64,000 nucleotides of DNA, from contig NC_135136.1 of NCBI RefSeq assembly GCF_051014445.1, positions 27,050,001 through 27,114,000 of the forward strand, in the 5' to 3' direction. This DNA is from Colletes latitarsis. Its lineage: Eukaryota > Arthropoda > Insecta > Hymenoptera > Colletidae. The notes under the pieces were generated by a model. The model did not search any database. It saw only the letters and a program-made list of their open reading frames with translations, and had not been told where the DNA came from. Made by a program: the position numbers and the translations under genes. This document shows positions 1 through 12,500 of this stretch, one piece after another (position 1 is the stretch's first letter; each line of letters opens with the position of its first letter).

Positions 1-1035
1 CCAGATAGGGGAATAACCCAGACCTAACCCCAACGTTACCGGTGTTATCCTCTAAAATATTGACTGAATCCTGGTTTAATTGACCGATTCTATGTGGTAA
101 CACATTACTACGCGAATCAAACCCGAAAAAACCCAGGATCTGCCAATAAGTGTGCGAAGAAGGCAATATCATGAGCCAGATGCGGGCATAACCCAGACCT
201 AACCGGCGTTATCCTCTAAAATACTGACCGATTCCAGGTTTAATGGACTGTTGCTGTGTGGTACCACATTACTACGTGATTCAAGCCCGAAGAATCCCAG
301 GATCTGGCCAACAAGTATGCGAAGAGGGCAAAATCATGAACCAGTTGCGGGCATAACCCAGACCTAAACGGTGTTATCCTCTAAAATAGTGACCGAATCC
401 AGGTTTATTGACTGTTTCAGTATGGTGTCACATTACTACGTGATTCAATCCCGAAAAAACCCGGGATATGGCGAACAAGTATGCGAAGAAGAGATAATCA
501 TGAGCCAGATGCGGGCATAACCCAGATGTAACCCAGACGTAACCGGTGTTATCCTCTAAAATACTGACTGAATCCAGGTTTATCGACTGTTCCAGTATGG
601 TGCCACATTACTACGTGATTCATTCCCGAAAATACCCGGGATCTGGCCAACAAGTATGCGAAGAAGGCAAAATCATGAGCCAGATGCGGGCATAACCCGG
701 ACCTAACCAGTGTTATCCACTAAAATAGTGACCGAATCCAGGTTTAATTGACTGTTTCGGTGTGGTACCACATTACTACGTGATTCAAACTCGAAAAAAC
801 CCAGGATCTGGCCAACAAGTATGCGAAGAATGCAAAATCATGAACCAGATGCGGGCATAACCCAGACCTAACCGGTGTTATCCTCTAAAATACTGACCGA
901 AGCCAGGTTTAATTGACTGTTTCGGTGTGCTGCCACATTACTACGTGATTCATACCCGAAAAAACCCAGGATCTGCCAATAAGTGTGCGAAGAAGGCAAT
1001 ATCATGGGCCAGATGCGGGCATAACCCAGACCTAA
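1..1035. repeat. Six-monomer variant block, copy 1
   Basis: The block starts with a distinctive monomer beginning CCAGATAGGGGAATAACCC and ends with one carrying ATCATGGGCCAGATG. It matches 2196-3230 at a constant offset of 2195 bp with only a few substitutions. Related copies start at 10915 and 33167. The AGATAGGGGAATAA variant monomer also recurs near 16661, 18866, 21247, 23268, 26273, 28459, 39070, 41967 and 44151, which makes it a useful marker of block structure. Confidence 0.85.
176..340. repeat. Representative short satellite monomer (165 bp)
   Basis: One complete monomer counted from one CCAG landmark to the next. It carries one full copy of the 11-mer TAACCCAGACC followed by a partial TAACC. 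Its 165 bp equals fifteen 11-nt registers. When split from the telomere-like motif, six of the fifteen segments end in CC, which hints at an ancient 11-bp periodicity; the phase was chosen after looking, so this is weak. Confidence 0.9.
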
Positions 1036-1173
1036 CCGGTGTTACCCTCTAAAATACTGACCGAATCCAGGTTTATTGACTGTTTCAGTGTGGTGCCACA
1101 TTACTACGTGATTGAAACCAGAAAAACCCCCGGGATCTGGCCAACAGGCATGCGAAATTTGCAAAATCATGAG

Positions 1174-1348
1174 CCAGATGCGGGCATAACCCAGACCTAA
1201 CCCAGACCCAACCGGTGTTATCCTCTAAAATAGTGACCGAATCCAGGTTTAATTGACTGTTACTGTGTGGTACCACATTACTACGTGATTCAAACCCGAA
1301 AGACCCAGGATCTGGCCAACAAGTATGCGAAGAAGGCAAAATCATGAG
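1174..1348. repeat. Representative long satellite monomer (175 bp)
   Basis: This copy has the same landmarks as the short class, but the TAACCCAGACC segment is present twice in tandem (second copy slightly changed). That accounts for the extra length of about 11 bp. Long and short monomers are interspersed in a block-specific order, so the length class helps define the higher-order units. Confidence 0.88.
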
Positions 1349-2195
1349 CCAGATGCGGGCATAACCCAGACCTAACCGGTGTTATCCTCTAAAATACTGA
1401 CCGATTCCAGGTTTAATGGACTGTTGCTGTTTGGTACCACATTACTACGTGATTTAAACCCGAAAAAACCCAGGATCTCGCCAACAAGCATGCGAAAATT
1501 GCAAAATCATGAGCCAGATGCGGGCATAACCCAGACCTAACCCAGACCTAACCGGTGTTATCCTCTAAAATAGTGACCGAATACAGGTTTCATTGACTGT
1601 TACTGTGTGGTACCACATTACTACGTGATTCAAACCCGAAAAAACCCAGGATCTGGCCAACAAGTATGCGAAGAAGGCAAAATCATGAGCCAGATGCGGG
1701 CATAACCCAGACCTAACCAGTGTTATCCTGTAAAATACTGACCCAATCCAGGTTTAATTGACCGTTTCAGTGTGGTGTCACATTACTACGTGATTCAAAC
1801 CAGAAAAATCCCAGGATCTGGCCAACAAGTATCCGAAGATGGCAAAATCATGAACCAGTTGCGGGCATAACCCAGGCCTAACCCCGACCTAACCGGCGTT
1901 ATCCTCTAAAATAGTGACCGAATCCAGGTTTAATTGACTGTTTCAGTGTGGTGCCACATTACTACGTGATTCAAACCCGAAAAAACCAAGGATCTGGCCA
2001 ACAAGTATGCGAAGAAGGCAAAATCATGAGCCAGATCCGGGCATAACCCAGACCTAAGTGGTGCAATCCTCCAAAATACTGACCGAAGCCAGGTTTAATT
2101 GACTGCTTCGGTGTGGTGCCACATTACTACGTGATTCATACCCGAAAAAACCCAGGATCTGGCCAACAAGTATGCAAAGAAGACATAACCATGAG

Positions 2196-3230
2196 CCAGA
2201 TAGGGGAATAACCCAGACCTCACCCCAACGTTACCGGTGTTATCCTCTAAAATATTGACTGAATCCTGGTTTAATTGACCGTTTCTATGTGGTAACACAT
2301 TACTACGCGAATCAAACCCGAAAAAACCCAGGATCTGCCAATAAGTGTGCGAAGAAGGCAATATCATGAGCCAGATGCGGGCATAACCCAGACCTAACCG
2401 GCGTTATCCTCTAAAATACTGACCGACTCCAGGTTTAATGGACTGTTGCTGTGTAGTACCACATTACTACGTGATTCAAGCCCGAAGAATCCCAGGATCT
2501 GGCCAACAAGTATGCGAAGAGGGCAAAATCATGAACCAGTTGCGGGCATAACCCAGACCTAAACGGTGTTATCCTCTAAAATAGTGACCGAATCCAGGTT
2601 TATTGACTGTTTCAGTATGGTGTCACATTACTACGTGATTCAATCCCGAAAAAACCCGGGATATGGCGAACAAGTATGCGAAGAAGAGATAATCATGAGC
2701 CAGATGCGGGCATAACCCAGATGTAACCCAGACGTAACCGGTGTTATCCTCTAAAATACTGACTGAATCCAGGTTTATCGACTGTTCCAGTATGGTGCCA
2801 CATTACTACGTGATTCATTCCCGAAAATACCCGGGATCTGGCCAACATGTATGCGAAGAAGGCAAAATCATGAGCCAGATGCGGGCATAACCCGGACCTA
2901 ACCAGTGTTATCCACTAAAATAGTGACCGAATCCAGGTTTAATTGACTGTTTCGGTGTGGTACCACATTACTACGTGATTCAAACTCGAAAAAACCCAGG
3001 ATCTGGCCAACAAGTATGCGAAGAATGCAAAATCATGAACCAGATGCGGGCATAACCCAGACCTAACCGGTGTTATCCTCTAAAATACTGACCGAAGCCT
3101 GGTTTAATTGACTGTTTCGGTGTGCTGCCACATTACTACGTGATTCATACCCGAAAAAACCCAGGATCTGCCAATAAGTGTGCGAAGAAGGCAATATCAT
3201 GGGCCAGATGCGGGCATAACCCAGACCTAA
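2196..3230. repeat. Six-monomer variant block, copy 2
   Basis: Second copy of the block at 1-1035, offset 2195 bp. After about 3230 the two diverge: this copy continues into a monomer with GACTGAATCCAGGTTTATCG, whereas copy 1 continues into a TTTATTGACTG type. The junction lies inside a monomer, as expected when exchange occurs between mis-aligned but in-register repeats. Confidence 0.85.
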
Positions 3231-4390
3231 CCGGCGTTATCCTCTAAAATACTGACTGAATCCAGGTTTATCGACTGTTTCAGTATGGTGCCACATTACT
3301 ACGTGATTCATTCCCGAAAATACCCGGGATCTGGCCAACAAGTATGCGAAGAAGGCAAAATCATGAGCCAGATGCGGGCATAACCCGGACCTAACCAGTG
3401 TTATCCACTAAAATAGTGACCGAATCCAGGTTTAATTGACTGTTTCAGTGTGGTGCCACATTACTACGTGATTCAAACCCAAAAAACCCAGGATCTGGCC
3501 AACAAGTATGCCAAGAAGGCAAAATCATGAGCCAGATGCGGGCATAACCCAGACCTAGCCCAGACCTAACCGGTGTTACCGACTAAAATAATGATCGAAA
3601 CCAGGTTTAAGTGCCTGTTTCAGTGTGGTGCCACATCACTACGTGAATCAAACCCGAAAAAACCCAGGATCTGGCCAACAAGCATGCGAAGAAGGCAAAA
3701 TCATGAGCCAGATGCGGGCATAACCTAGTCCTAACCGGCGTTATCCTCTAAAATACTGACCGATTCCAGGTTTAATGGACTGTTGCTGTGTGGTACCACA
3801 TTAGTACGTGATTCAAACCCGAAAAAACCCGGGATCTGGCCAACAAGTATGCGAAGAAGGCAAAATCATGAGCCAGATGCGGGCATAACCCAGGCCTAAC
3901 CAGTGTTATCCTCTAAAATAGTGACCGAATCCAAGTTTATTGTCTGTTTCAGTATGGTGCCACATTACTACGTGATTGAAACCCAAAAAACCCCAGGATC
4001 TGGCCAACAGGCATGCGAAATTTGCAAAATCATGAGCCAGATGCGGGCATAACCCAGACCTAACCCAGACCTAACCGGTGTTATCCTCTAAAATAGTGAC
4101 CGAATCCAGGTTTCATTGACTGTTACTGTGTGGTACCACATTACTACGTGATTCAAACCCGGAAAAACCCAGGATCTGGCCAACAAGTATGCGAAGAAGG
4201 CAAAATCATGAGCCAGATGCGGGCATAACCCAGGCCTAACCAGTGTTATCCTCTAAAATACTGACCGATTCCAGGTTTAATGGACTGTTGCTGTTTGGTA
4301 CCACATTACTACGTGATTTAAACCCGAAAAAACCCAGGATCTCGCCAACAAGCATGCGAAAATTGCAAAATCATGAGCCAGATGCGGGCA

Positions 4391-4417
4391 TAACCCAGAC
4401 CTAACCCAGACCTAACC
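4391..4417. repeat. Telomere-like 11-mer tract, (TAACCCAGACC)2 TAACC
   Basis: A clean example of the subrepeat inside long monomers: two perfect 11-mers plus five bases of a third. On the minus strand it reads as TTAGGTCTGGG units. TTAGG is the common insect telomere repeat; 11-nt extensions of it are, to my recollection, telomere repeats in some Hymenoptera. Degenerate versions, such as CCCAGATGTAA with CCCAGACGTAA or CCTAGACCTAA, occupy the same place in other monomers. Every monomer keeps at least one recognisable copy. Whether this came from a telomere or converged on the motif cannot be told here. Confidence 0.75.
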
Positions 4418-5071
4418 GGTGTTATCCTCTAAAATAGTGACCGAATCCAGGTTTCATTGACTGTTACTGTGTGGTACCACATTACTACGTGATTCAAACC
4501 CGAAAAAACCCAGGATCTGGCCAACAAGTATGCGAAGAAGGCAAATTCATGAGCCAGATGCGGGCATAACCCAGCCCTAACCAGTGTTATCCTGTAAAAT
4601 ACTGACCGAATCCAGGTTTAATTGACTGTTTCAGTGTGGTGCCACACAACTACGTGATTCAAACCCGAAAAAACCAAGGATCTGGCCAACAAGTATGCGA
4701 AGAAGGCAAAATCATGAGCCAGATGCGGGCATAACCCAGACCTAACCCAGAGCTAGCCCGCGTTATCCTCTAAAATACTGACCGAATCCAGGTTTAATTG
4801 ACTGTTTCTGTGTGGTACAACAATACTACGTGATTCAAACCCGAAAAAAACCCAGGATCTGGCCAACAGGTATGTGAAGAAGGCAAAATCATGAGCCAGA
4901 TGCAGGCATAACCGAGACCTAACCCAGACCTAATCGGTGTTATCCTCTAAAATGTGGATCGAATCCAGGTTTAATTGACTTTTTCAGTGTGATGCCACAT
5001 TACTACGTGATTCAAGCCCGCAAAAACACTGGATCTGGCCCACAAGTATGCGATGAATGCAAAATCATGAG

Positions 5072-5173
5072 CTCTAAAATAGTGACCGAATCCAGGTTTA
5101 ATTGACTACGTGATTCAAACCCAAAAAAACCAGGATCTGGCCAACAAGTATGCGAAGAAGGCAAAATCATGAG
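5072..5173. repeat. Doubly truncated monomer (about 102 bp)
   Basis: Two internal deletions. One joins ATCATGAG directly to CTCTAAAATAG (about 38 bp lost, removing the telomere-like 11-mer). The other joins AATTGACT to ACGTGATTC (24 bp lost between ACT microhomologies). The same molecule recurs at 8592-8693, 13462-13563 and about 36220-36321, always in the same neighbourhood, so it was copied by block duplication after arising once. Confidence 0.85.
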
Positions 5174-7089
5174 CCAGATGCGGGCATTACCCAGACCTAG
5201 CCCAGACCTAACCGGTGTTACCGACTAAAACAATGATCGAAACCAGGTTTAAGTGCCTGTTTCAGTGTGGTGCCACATCACTACGTGAATCAAACCCGAA
5301 GAAACCCAGGATCTGGCCAACAAGCATGCGAAAAAGGCAAAATCATGAGCCAGATGCGGGCATAACCCAGACCTAACCGGCGTTATCCTCTAAAATACTG
5401 ACCGATTCCAGGTTTAATGGACTGTTGCTGTGTGGTACCACATTACTACGTCATTCAAACCCGAAAAAACCCAGTATCTGGCCAACAAGCATGCGAAGAA
5501 GGCAAAATCATGAGCCAGATGCGGGCATAACCAAGACCTAACCTAGACCTAACCGGTGTTATCTTCTAAAATAGTGACCGAATCCAGGTTTAATTGACTG
5601 TTACTGTGTGGTACCACATTACTACGTGAATCAAACCCGAAAAACCCAGGATCTGGCCAACAAGTTTGCGAAGAAGGCAAAATCATGAGCTAGATGCGGG
5701 CATAACCCAGACCTAGCCCAGACCTAACCGGTGTTACCGTCTAAAATAATGATCGGAACCTGGTTTAAGTGCCTGTTTCAGTGTGGTGCCACATCACTAC
5801 GTGAATCAAACCCGAAAAAACCCAGGATCTGGCCAACAAGTATGCGAAGAAGGCAAAATCATGAGCCAGATGCGGGCATAACCCAGACCTAATCGGTGTT
5901 ACCGACAAAAATAATGATCGAAACCAGGTTTAATGGCCTGTTGCTGTTTGGTACCACATTACTACGTTATTCAAACCCGAAAAAACCCAAGATCTGGCCA
6001 ACAAGTATGCGAAGAATGCAAAATCATGAAACAGTTGCGGGCATAACCCAGAACTAACCGGTGTTACCCTCTAAAATACTGACCGAATCCAGGTTTATTG
6101 ACTGTTTCAGTGTGGTGCCACATTACTACGTGATTGAAACCAGAAAACCCCCAGGATCTGGCCAACAGGCATGCGAAATTTGCAAAATCATGAGCCAGAT
6201 GCAGGCATAACCCAGACCTAACCCAGAGCTAACCTGTGTTATGCTCTAAAATACTGACCGAATCCAGGTTTAATTGACTGTTAGTGTGTGGTACCACCTT
6301 ATGACGTGATCCAAACCCGAAAAAACCCAGGATCTGGCCAACAAGTATGCGAAGAATGCAAACTCATGAGCCAGATGCGGGTATAACCCTGACCTAACGC
6401 AGACCTAACCGGTGTGATCCTTTAAAATACAGACCGAATCCAGGTTTAGTTGACTGTTTCTGTGTGGTACAACATTACTACGTGATTCAAACCCGAAAAA
6501 AACCCAGGATCTGGCCAAGAAGTATGCGATGAAGGCAAAATCATGAACCAGTTGCGGAAATAACCCAGGCCTAACCCAGACCCAACCGGTGTTATCCTCT
6601 AAAATAGTGACCGAATCCAGGTTTAATTGACTGTTACTGTGTGGTACCACATTACTACGTGATTCAAACCCGAAAAAACCCAGGATCTGGCCAACAAGTA
6701 TGCGAAGAAGGCAAAATCATGAGCCAGATGCGGGCATAACCCAGACCTAACCGGTGTTATCCTCTAAAATACTGACTGAATCCAGGTTTATCGACTGTTT
6801 CAGTATGGTGCCACATTACTACGTGATTCATTCCCGAAAATACCCGGGATCTGGCCAACAAGTATGCGAAGAAGGCAAAATCATGAGCCAGATGCGGGCA
6901 TAACCCGGACCTAACCAGTGTTATCCACTAAAATAGTGACCGAATCCAGGTTTAATTGACTGTTTCGGTGTGGTACCACATTACTACGTGATTCAAACTC
7001 GAAAAAACCCAGGATCTGGCCAACAAGTATGCGAAGAATGCAAAATCATGAACCAGATGCGGGCATAACCCAGACGTAACCGGCGTTAT

Positions 7090-9555
7090 CCTCTAAAATA
7101 CTGACTGAATCCAGGTTTATCGACTGTTTCAATATGGTGCCACATTACTACGTGATTCATTCCCGAAAATACCCGGGATCTGGCCAACAAGTATGCGAAG
7201 AAGGCAAAATCATGAGCCAGATGCGGGCGTAACCCGGACCTAACCAGTGTTATCCACTAAAATAGTGACCGAATCCAGGTTTAATTGACTGTTTCAGTGT
7301 GGTGCCACATTACTACGTGATTCAAACCCAAAAAACCCAGGATCTGGCCAACAAGTATGCCAAGAAGGCAAAATCATGAGCCAGATGCGGGCATAACCCA
7401 GACCTAGCCCAGACCTAACCGGTGTTACCGACTAAAATAATGATCGAAACCAGGTTTAAGTGCCCGTTTCAGTGTGGTGCCACATCACTGCGTGAATCAA
7501 ACCCGAAAAAACACAGGATCTGGCCAACAAGCATGCGTAGAAGGCAAAATCATGAGCCAGATGCGGGCATAACCCAGACCTAACCCAGACCTAACCGGTG
7601 TTATCCTCTAAAATAGTGACCGAATCCAGGTTTCATTGACTGTTACTGTGTGGTACCACATTACTACGTGATTCAAACCCGGAAAAACCCAGGATCTGGC
7701 CAACAAGTATGCGAAGAAGGCAAAATCATGAGCCAGATGCGGGCATAACCCAGGCCTAACCAGTGTTATCCTCTAAAATACTGACCGATTCCAGGTTTAA
7801 TGGACTGTTGCTGTTTGGTACCACATTACTACGTGATTTAAACCCGAAAAAACCCAGGATCTCGCCAACAAGCATGCGAAAATTGCAAAATCATGAGCCA
7901 GATGCGGGCATAACCCAGACCTAACCCAGACCTAACCGGTGTTATCCTCTAAAATAGTGACCGAATCCAGGTTTCGTTGACTGTTACTGTGTGGTACCAC
8001 ACTACTACGTGATTCAAACCCGAAAAAACCCAGGATCTGGCCAACAAGTATGCGAAGAAGGCAAAATCATGAGCCAGATGCGGGCATAACCCAGCCCTAA
8101 CCAGTGTTATCCTGTAAAATACTGACCGAATCCAGGTTTAATTGACTGTTTCAGTGTGGTGCCACACAACTACGTGATTCAAACCCGAAAAAACCAAGGA
8201 TCTGGCCAACAAGTATGCGAAGAAGGCAAAATCATGAGCCAGATGCGGGCATAACCCAGACCTAACCCAGAGCTAGCCCGCGATATCCTCTAAAATACTG
8301 ACCGAATCCAGGTTTAATTGACTGTTTCTGTGTGGTACAACAATACTACGTGATTCAAACCCGAAAAAAACCCAGGATCTGCCCAACAAGTATGTGAAGA
8401 AGGCAAAATCATGAGCCAGATGCAGGCATAACCGAGACCTAACCCAGACCTAATCGGTGTTATCCTCTAAAATGTGGATCGAATCCAGGTTTAATTGACT
8501 TTTTCAGTGTGATGCCACATTACTACGTGATTCAAGCCCGCAAAAACACTGGATCTGGCCCACAAGTATGCGATGAATGCAAAATCATGAGCTCTAAAAT
8601 AGTGACCGAATCCAGGTTTAATTGACTACGTGATTCAAACCCAAAAAAACCAGGATCTGGCCAACAAGTATGCGAAGAAGGCAAAATCATGAGCCAGATG
8701 CGGGCATTACCCAGACCTAGCCCAGACCTAACCGGTGTTACCGACTAAAACAATGATCGAAACCAGGTTTAAGTGCCTGTTTCAGTGTGGTGCCACATCA
8801 CTACGTGAATCAAACCCGAAGAAACCCAGGATCTGCCCAACAAGCATGCGAAGAAGGCAAAATCATGAGCCAGATGCGGGCATAACCCAGACCTAACCGG
8901 CGTTATCCTCTAAAATACTGACCGATTCCAGGTTTAATGGACTGTTGCTGTGTGGTACCACATTACTACGTCATTCAAACCCGAAAAAACCCAGTATCTG
9001 GCCAACAAGCATGCGAAGAAGGCAAAATCATGAGCCAGATGCGGGCATAACCAAGACCTAACCTAGACCTAACCGGTGTTATCTTCTAAAATAGTGACCG
9101 AATCCAGGTTTAATTGACTGTTACTGTGTGGTACCACATTACTACGTGAATCAAACCCGAAAAACCCAGGATCTGGCCAACAAGTTTGCGAAGAAGGCAA
9201 AATCATGAGCCAGATGCGGGCATAACCCAGACCTAATCGGTGTTACCGACAAAAATAATGATCGAAACCAGGTTTAATGGCCTGTTGCTGTTTGGTACCA
9301 CATTACTACGTTATTCAAACCCGAAAAAACCCAAGATCTGGCCAACAAGTATGCGAAGAATGCAAAATCATGAAACAGTTGCGGGCATAACCCAGACCTA
9401 ACCGGTGTTACCCTCTAAAATACTGACCGAATCCAGGTTTATTGACTGTTTCAGTGTGGTGCCACATTACTACGTGATTGAAACCAGAAAAACCCCAGGA
9501 TCTGGCCAACAGGCATGCGAAATTTGCAAAATCATGAGCCAGATGCGGGCATAAC
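7090..9555. repeat. Multi-monomer block, downstream copy
   Basis: Partner of 3240-6210. It lacks two monomers relative to 3720-4040 and one relative to about 5690-5860, and is otherwise close to identical through diagnostic variants such as CAGAGCTAGCCCGCG and the doubly truncated monomer at 8592. Confidence 0.8.
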
Positions 9556-12500
9556 CCAGACCTAGCCCAGAGCTAGCCCGCGTTATCCTCCAAATTACTG
9601 ACCGAATCCAGGTTTAGTTGACTGTTTCTGTGTGGTACAACATTACTACGTGATTCAAACCCGAAAAAAACCCAGGATCTGGCCAACAAGTATGTGAAGA
9701 AGGCAAAATCATGAGCCAGATGCAGGCATAACCGATACCTAACCCAGACCTAATCGGTGTTATCCTCTAAGATGTGGATCGAAACCAGATTTACTTGTCT
9801 GTTACTGTGTGGTACCACATTACTACGTGATTCAAACCCGAAAAACCCCAGGATCTGGCCAAGAAGTATGCGATGAAGGCAAAATCATGAACCAGTTGCG
9901 GAAATAACCCAGGCCTAACCCAGACCCAACCGGTGTTATCCTCTAAAATAGTGACCGAATCCAGGTTTAATTGACTGTTACTGTGTGGTACCACATTACT
10001 ACGTGATTCAAACCCGAAAAAACCCAGGATCTGGCCAACAAGTATGCGAAGAAGGCAAAATCATGAGCCAGATGCGGGCATAACCCAGACCTAACCGGTG
10101 TTATCCTCTAAAATACTGACCGATTCCAGGTTTAATGGACTGTTGCTGTTTGGTACCACATTACTACGTGATTTAAACCCGAAAAAACCCAGGATCTCGC
10201 CAACAAGCATGCGAAAATTGCAAAATCATGAGCCAGATGCGGGCATAACCCAGACCTAACCCAGACCTAACCGGTGTTATCCTCTAAAATAGTGACCGAA
10301 TCCAGGTTTCATTGACTGTTACTGTGTGGTACCACATTACTACGTGATTCAAACCCGAAAAAACCCAGGATTTGGCCAACAAGTATGCGAAGAAGGCAAA
10401 ATCATGAGCCAGATGCGGGCATAACCCAGACCTAACCAGTGTTATCCTGTAAAATACTGACCGAATCCAGGGTTAATTGACTGTTTCAGTGTGGTGTCAA
10501 ATTACTACGTGATTCAAACCAGAAAAATCCCAGGATCTGGCCAATAAGTATCCGAAGAAGGCAAAATCATGAACCAGTTGCGGGCATAACCCAGGCCTAA
10601 CCCCGACCTAACCGGCGTTATCCTCTAAAATAGTGACCGAATCCAGGTTTAATTGACTGTTTCAGTGTGGTGCCACATTACTACGTGATTCAAACCCGAA
10701 AAAACCAAGGATCTGGCCAACAAGTATGCGAAGAAGGCAAAATCATGAGCCAGATCCGGGCATAACCCAGACCTAAGCGGTGCAATCCTCCAAAATACTG
10801 ACCGAAGCCAGGTTTAATTGACTGTTTCGGTGTGGTGCCACATTACTACGTGATTCATACCCGAAAAAACCCAGGATCTGGCCAACAAGTATGCAAAGAA
10901 GACATAACCATGAGCCAGATAGGGGAATAACCCAGACCTAACCCCAACGTTACCGGTGTTATCCTCTAAAATATTGACTGAATCCTGGTTTAATTGACCG
11001 TTTCTATGTGGTAACACATTACTACGCGAATCAAACCCGAAAAAACCCAGGATCTGCCAATAAGTGTGCGAAGAAGGCAATATCATGAGCCAGATGCGGG
11101 CATGACCCAGACCTAACCGGCGTTATCCTCTAAAATACTGACCGATTCCAGGTTTAATGGACTGTTGCTGTGTGGTACCACATTACTACGTGATTCAAGC
11201 CCGAAGAATCCCAGGATCTGGCCAACAAGTATGCGAAGAGGGCAAAATCATGAACCAGTTGCGGGCATAACCCAGACCTAAACGGTGTTATCCTCTAAAA
11301 TAGTGACCGAATCCAGGTTTATTGACTGTTTCAGTATGGTGTCACATTACTACGTCATTCATTCCCGAAAATACCCGGGATATGGCGAACAAGTATGCGA
11401 AGAAGAGATAATCATGAGCCAGATGCGGGCATAACCCAGATGTAACCCAGACGTAACCGGTGTTATCCTCTAAAATACTGACTGAATCCAGGTTTATCGA
11501 CTGTTTCAGTATGGTGCCACATTACTACGTGATTCATTCCCGAAAATACCCGGGATCTGGCCAACAAGTATGCGAAGAAGGCAAAATCATGAGCCAGATG
11601 CGGGCATAACCCGGACCTAACCAGTGTTATCCACTAAAATAGTGACCGAATCCAGGTTTAATTGACTGTTTCGGTGTGGTACCACATTACTACGTGATTC
11701 AAACTCGAAAAAACCCAGGATCTGGCCAACAAGTATGCGAAGAATGCAAAATCATGAACCAGATGCGGGCATAACCCAGACCTAACCGGTGTTATCCTCT
11801 AAAATACTGACCGAAGCCAGGTTTAATTGACTGTTTCGGTGTGCTGCCACATTACTACGTGACTCATACCCGAAAAAACCCAGGATCTGCCAATAAGTGT
11901 GCGAAGAAGGCAATATCATGGGCCAGATGCGGGCATAACCCAGACCTAACCGGCGTTATCCTCTAAAATACTGACCGATTCCAGGTTTAATGAACCGTTA
12001 CTGTGTGGTACCACATTACTACGTCATTCATTCCCGAAAATACCCGAGATCTGGCGAACAAGTATGCGAAGAAGACATAATCATGAGCCAGATGCGGGCA
12101 TAACCCAGATGTAACCCAGACGTAACCGGCGTTATCCTCTAAAATACTGACCGATTCCAGGTTTAATGGACTGTTGCTGTGTGGTACCACATTAGTACGT
12201 GATTCAAACCCGAAAAAACCCAGGATCTGGCCAACAAGTATGCGAAGAAGGCAAAATCATGAGCCAGATGCGGGCATAACCCAGGCCTATCCAGTGTTAT
12301 CCTCTAAAATAGTGACCGAATCCAAGTTTACTGTCTGTTTCAGTATGGTGCCACATTACTACGTGATTGAAACCCAAAAAACCCCAGGATCTGGCCAACA
12401 GGCATGCGAAATTTGCAAAATCATGAGCCAGATGCGGGCATAACCCAGACCTAACCCAGACCTAACCGGTGTTATCCTCTAAAATAGTGACCGAATCCAG

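Larger units (their letters stand above)
3240..6210. repeat. Multi-monomer block, upstream copy (about 3 kb)
   Basis: Aligned to 7090-9555. The shift is 3849 bp for 3240-3720, then 3520 bp from about 4040, then 3344 bp after about 5860. Each change of shift corresponds to one or two whole monomers lost or gained. The 4.04-5.7 kb part, which contains the doubly truncated monomer, recurs at about 7.56-9.2, 12.43-14.1 and 35.2-36.85 kb. Confidence 0.8.

Noticed and set aside
4391..4417. True telomere array
   Set aside because: Only one or two 11-mers occur per 165-176 bp monomer; there is no long uninterrupted telomere repeat tract in the window.
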